From Rhizobiaceae bacterium UBA1291 (GTDB lineage: Bacteria > Pseudomonadota > Alphaproteobacteria > Rhizobiales > Rhizobiaceae): a stretch of 9,007 nt of DNA. This document shows positions 6,479-9,007 of this stretch, one piece after another. The position numbers were made by a program, and so were the translations under genes. The DNA is taken from contig DBUL01000173.1 in the NCBI GenBank assembly GCA_002307905.1, forward strand, positions 1-9,007, in the 5' to 3' direction. A model generated the notes under the pieces. That model did no database searches. It saw nothing but the letters and a program-made list of their open reading frames with translations, and was not told the DNA's origin. Each line of letters begins with the position of its first letter. The first letter of the stretch is position 1.

Positions 6479-7297
6479 ATGACGGAAACCGGCGGACCGG
6501 CCAGCATCAAGGCCTTCGAGGAAAGGCTGCTGGAAGTGTCGGAAAGCCTGCCGAAGCGGCTGCGCCAGTGTGCCGATTACGTCGCCGCCAACAAGGATCG
6601 GATCGCGGTCTCGACCGTCGCGGAAATGGCCGAAGGCGCCGGTGTCCAGCCGTCGGCCTTCATGCGCTTCTGCCAGATCCTCGGCTTTTCGGGCTTTTCC
6701 GAAATGCAGAAGCTGTTTCGGGATTCCTTCGTCGGCGGCTGGCCGGATTATTCCACGCGCCTGCAGCATATTCGCGACATAGGCGAGGGCAGCCCGACCG
6801 CATTGCTCGCCGAATTCGTCGAGGCCGGCCGCACCTCGCTCGAGGGGCTGCTGAAGTCGGTGGAGCCGGAAATGCTGGAACGGGCGGTCGAGGTGCTTGC
6901 GGGGGCGGGCATGATCCACATCATCGGCTTGCGCCGCTCCTTCCCGGTCGCCAGCTACATGGCCTATGCGCTGGAAAAGATGAATGTTCCGGCCATGTTG
7001 CACAGCGCCGTCGGCAAGCTGGAGAGCCATCACGCCATCCGACCGGGCGATGTGCTTCTGGCGATCACCTTCTCTCCCTATTCGGCAGAGACGATGGAAC
7101 TGGTCGAGGAGGTCGCGAAGAAAGGAATTCCGATCGTCGCCGTGACCGATACGATCGTCAGTCCCCTGCGCCGGTTCGATGCGATCACGCTGTCTGTCTC
7201 CGAGGTTGATTTCGGCGCCTTCCGTTCCCTGTCGGCGACGCTGTGTCTTGCCATCACGCTCTCGGTCGCGGTTGGAACGGCGCGGCAGGAATCCTGA
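6479..7297 (+). CDS. iolR: RpiR-family inositol repressor
   Basis: This is a 272-residue transcription regulator of the RpiR/MurR family. Residues about 20-85 form the helix-turn-helix domain, including LPKRLRQCADYVAANKDRIA and TVAEMAEGAGVQPSAFMRFC; residues about 130-260 form a SIS sugar-phosphate-binding domain (VLAGAGMIHIIG at 139-150, VLLAITFSPYSAET at 192-205, PIVAVTD at 218-224). The name comes from position between idhA and iolC; IolR of Sinorhizobium meliloti belongs to this family and represses inositol genes, unlike the DeoR-type IolR of Bacillus. The inducer is probably 2-deoxy-5-keto-gluconate 6-phosphate, the product of the IolC kinase encoded next, as known for Bacillus. The ATG at 6479 has GGAAAGGA five bases upstream; a GTG at 6449 in frame lacks such a site and falls within the idhA promoter region. 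iolC follows after 129 bases. Confidence 0.9.
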   Translation: MTETGGPASIKAFEERLLEVSESLPKRLRQCADYVAANKDRIAVSTVAEMAEGAGVQPSAFMRFCQILGFSGFSEMQKLFRDSFVGGWPDYSTRLQHIRDIGEGSPTALLAEFVEAGRTSLEGLLKSVEPEMLERAVEVLAGAGMIHIIGLRRSFPVASYMAYALEKMNVPAMLHSAVGKLESHHAIRPGDVLLAITFSPYSAETMELVEEVAKKGIPIVAVTDTIVSPLRRFDAITLSVSEVDFGAFRSLSATLCLAITLSVAVGTARQES

Positions 7298-7306
7298 ATA
7301 TTTGTA

Positions 7307-7335
7307 TTGAAAATTCTAAAAATGGAATTTAAAGT
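7307..7335 (+). promoter_or_regulatory. Candidate iolC promoter
   Basis: TTGAAA (7307-7312) and TAAAGT (7330-7335) are 17 bases apart in a sharply AT-rich island right after the iolR stop. The -10 lies inside the operator-like palindrome at 7321-7340, which would place iolC and the genes after it under direct repression, apart from read-through from iolR. Confidence 0.4.
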
Positions 7336-7340
7336 CCATT
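7321..7340. promoter_or_regulatory. Candidate IolR operator 3 (before iolC)
   Basis: AATGGA (7321-7326) and TCCATT (7335-7340) are perfect inverted arms, and the central TTTAAA (7328-7333) is itself a palindrome, so the whole 20 bases is symmetrical apart from one pair (A7327 against G7334). The outer arms are identical to those of operator 1 at 6389-6408 and the spacing is the same. It matches GGAA-N6-TTCC at seven of eight positions. Confidence 0.6.
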
Positions 7341-7352
7341 CCAAGAGGAGAG

Positions 7353-7377
7353 CAGGCTGCGGTTCCGCGGCCGCCTG
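7353..7377 (+). other. Hairpin in the iolC leader
   Basis: CAGGC (7353-7357) pairs with GCCTG (7373-7377), and inside it GCGG (7359-7362) can pair with CCGC (7365-7368). It lies in the untranslated stretch between the proposed iolC promoter and its start. It has no T-run, so it is more likely a leader structure than a terminator of iolR. Confidence 0.3.
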
Positions 7378-7412
7378 AAGGAATGGACGGCGAGGCCAGC
7401 GACCTGCCGCCC

Positions 7413-7421
7413 GAAGGGAGG
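7413..7421 (+). promoter_or_regulatory. Ribosome-binding site setting a TTG start for iolC
   Basis: GAAGGGAGG, a strong Shine-Dalgarno sequence, ends five bases before TTG at 7427. There is no usable in-frame ATG: the one at 7322 runs into a stop at 7376-7378, and the first fold strand (LDLITIG) begins four residues after the TTG. Confidence 0.75.
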
Positions 7422-7426
7422 TTCGT

Positions 7427-9007
7427 TTGGCACAACTCGATCTGATCACGATCGGACGCTCGTCGGTCGACCTTTATGGCGCACAGGTCGGCGGCCGGCT
7501 CGAGGACATGGCCTCCTTCAACAAGTATATCGGTGGGTCGCCCACCAATATCGCGGCCGGCACGGCCCGGCTCGGGCTGAAGTCCGCCGTTCTCACCCGT
7601 GTGGGCGACGAGCACATGGGGCGCTTCATCTGCGAGCAGCTGGTGCGCGAGGGCGTCGACGTGCGCGGGGTGAAGACGGACCCGGAGCGGCTGACCGCGC
7701 TCGTTCTCCTCGGTATCCGCGACGAACACCAGTTTCCGCTGATCTTCTACCGCGAGAACTGCGCCGACATGGCGCTGTGCGAAGATGATGTCGATCCCGA
7801 CTTCATCGGCTCGGCGCGCTGCGTGCTGGCGACCGGCACCCATCTGTCTCATCCGCGTACCGAGGCCGCGGTGCTGAAGGCTTTGAAGATTGCCCGCGAT
7901 GGCGGCGCCAGGACCGCGCTCGACATCGACTACCGCCCCAATCTCTGGGGGCTCGCCGGCCATGGCGCCGGAGAAAGCCGCTACATCGAATCCGAGGCGG
8001 TCACCGCCAAGCTGCAGGCGACGCTTCATCTGTTTGACCTCATCGTCGGCACGGAGGAGGAATTCCATATCGCCGGCGGGACGACCGACACGGTCGAGGC
8101 GCTGAAAGCGGTGCGCCGCGTCTCCGATGCCGCACTGGTCTACAAGCGTGGCGCGATGGGTGCGGTGGTGTTCGAGGGGGCTATCCCCGACAGCCTCGAC
8201 GAAGGCCAGGCGGGCGAGGGCTTTCCGATCGAGGTGTTCAACGTGCTGGGTGCCGGCGACGGCTTCATGTCCGGCCTCATGAAGGGTTGGCTGACTGGCG
8301 AGGACTGGTCGACCAGCCTCAAATTCGCCAATGCCTGCGGTGCCTTCGCCGTCTCGCGCCACGGCTGCACGCCGGCCTATCCGAGCTGGGAAGAGCTGCA
8401 ATATTTCTTCAAGACCGGCATCCGCAACAAGGCGTTGCGCAAGGACGAGGCGCTGGAGCAGGTGCACTGGTCGACCAATCGCAAGGGCGACTGGTCCAAG
8501 ATGCGCGTCTTCGCCTTCGACCACCGGATGCAGCTGGAGGCCATGGCCGACGAGGCGGGCGTCGGCCGCGAGCGGATCGGCGCTTTCAAGACCCTGTGCC
8601 TGAAGGCGGCGCTCGATGTCGCCGATGGCGCGCCGGGTTACGGCATCCTCTGCGACAGCCGGCTCGGCCGCGACGCGCTCTATGCGGCGAGCGGTTCGGG
8701 CCTGTGGATCGGCCGACCGGTGGAGTGGCCGGGCTCGCGTCCGCTGGTGCTGGAACCGGAGATCGGCCCGGACTTCGGCGGGCTGGTCGAATGGCCGCTT
8801 GAGGATGTGGTCAAGGTCCTGTGCTTCTACCATCCGGACGATACCGCCGAGATGCGCGCCGAGCAGGAGGCGAACGTGCTTCGGCTGTTTGCCGCCGCCC
8901 GTCGCAACCGGCTGGAAATGCTGCTGGAGGTCATCCCGTCCAAGGTCGGCCCGACCGATGACGACACGGTTGCCCGGATCATCGACCGCTTCTACGAGAT
9001 CGGCGCC
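7427..9007 (+). CDS. iolC: 5-dehydro-2-deoxygluconokinase fused to DUF2090 aldolase-like domain (3' end missing)
   Basis: This is the N-terminal 527 residues of a two-domain protein cut by the window edge; rhizobial homologues run to roughly 640. Residues 1 to about 335 are a PfkB-type kinase: LDLITIGRSSVDLY at the start, the substrate motif GGSPTNIA (36-43) and GAGD at 275-278 with Asp278 as catalytic base. This domain phosphorylates 2-deoxy-5-keto-gluconate with ATP. From about 345 (VHWSTNRKGDW, then RVFAFDHRMQLEAMADEAG) comes a DUF2090 domain (PF09863), a class-I-aldolase-like barrel. In proteobacteria this fusion is annotated as kinase plus 5-dehydro-2-deoxyphosphogluconate aldolase, doing the jobs of Bacillus IolC and IolJ and giving malonate semialdehyde and dihydroxyacetone phosphate. 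The second PfkB signature has NVLGAGD rather than the usual DT-x-GAGD. The start is TTG with a strong ribosome-binding site. iolD, iolE and iolB would be expected to follow. Confidence 0.93.
   Translation, partial: MAQLDLITIGRSSVDLYGAQVGGRLEDMASFNKYIGGSPTNIAAGTARLGLKSAVLTRVGDEHMGRFICEQLVREGVDVRGVKTDPERLTALVLLGIRDEHQFPLIFYRENCADMALCEDDVDPDFIGSARCVLATGTHLSHPRTEAAVLKALKIARDGGARTALDIDYRPNLWGLAGHGAGESRYIESEAVTAKLQATLHLFDLIVGTEEEFHIAGGTTDTVEALKAVRRVSDAALVYKRGAMGAVVFEGAIPDSLDEGQAGEGFPIEVFNVLGAGDGFMSGLMKGWLTGEDWSTSLKFANACGAFAVSRHGCTPAYPSWEELQYFFKTGIRNKALRKDEALEQVHWSTNRKGDWSKMRVFAFDHRMQLEAMADEAGVGRERIGAFKTLCLKAALDVADGAPGYGILCDSRLGRDALYAASGSGLWIGRPVEWPGSRPLVLEPEIGPDFGGLVEWPLEDVVKVLCFYHPDDTAEMRAEQEANVLRLFAAARRNRLEMLLEVIPSKVGPTDDDTVARIIDRFYEIGA

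Noticed and set aside
5455..7209. A 584-codon plus-strand open frame spanning the antisense of idhA, the intergenic region and part of iolR
   Set aside because: It runs opposite to idhA and then out of frame through iolR, both of which have clear family motifs and ribosome-binding sites. The translation is Arg/Gly/Ala-rich with no recognisable motif, as expected for a shadow frame in GC-rich DNA.
7383..7445. A 20-codon frame starting with ATG that overlaps the iolC start, as a possible leader peptide
   Set aside because: AAGGA directly abuts its ATG with no spacing, and it has no run of regulatory codons. The better ribosome-binding site serves the TTG of iolC.
7316..8833. A 505-codon minus-strand open frame opposite iolC
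   Set aside because: It is the antisense shadow of a strongly supported kinase-DUF2090 gene and has no motif or ribosome-binding site of its own.

Overview
The window looks like chromosome or large-replicon DNA of an alphaproteobacterium of the Rhizobiaceae type (Rhizobium, Ensifer, Agrobacterium or a close relative). Four things point there: GC-rich coding DNA; a DUF982 protein; a ThuA-like/ThuB-like gene pair; and a myo-inositol block in which idhA is divergent from an RpiR-family iolR, followed by an iolC with a fused C-terminal DUF2090 domain. A REP-like hairpin repeat of a kind common between rhizobial genes sits between two convergent genes. I cannot name the species.

Layout. Positions 1-86 hold an odd C-tract/G-tract palindrome and no gene. 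From 87 to 3129 three genes lie on the minus strand, read right to left: a PfkB-family sugar kinase (2254-3129), a small DUF982 protein (1857-2126) and a family-5 ABC solute-binding protein with a signal peptide (87-1610). From 3323 to 5184, divergent from the kinase, is a tightly coupled plus-strand pair: a ThuA-family protein and a Gfo/Idh/MocA oxidoreductase of ThuB type. A REP-like element (5196-5256) separates this pair from idhA (5275-6270, minus). The idhA-iolR intergenic region carries overlapping promoter and operator-like palindromes. iolR (6479-7297) and iolC (7427 to the window edge, incomplete) follow on the plus strand.

How the genes work together. The right half is the regulated entry and middle of inositol catabolism. 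IdhA oxidises myo-inositol to 2-keto-myo-inositol. IolC phosphorylates 2-deoxy-5-keto-gluconate, and its fused DUF2090 domain probably cleaves the product. IolR is the repressor. The intermediate steps (IolE, IolD, IolB) are not in the window and would be expected to the right. Two 20-bp palindromes with nearly identical arms, one between idhA and iolR and one directly before iolC, are good candidates for IolR operators and suggest iolC has its own repressed promoter. The left half looks like a separate, uncharacterised carbohydrate module (binding protein, kinase, sugar dehydrogenase, ThuA protein). No permease or ATPase is visible, and its substrate cannot be read from the sequence.

I see no tRNA, rRNA, CRISPR array, transposase or phage gene, and nothing here that amounts to a clearly new biological system. 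The most useful leads are the IolR operator set, the orphan ThuA/ThuB/kinase module, and the palindromic C/G tract at the left edge.
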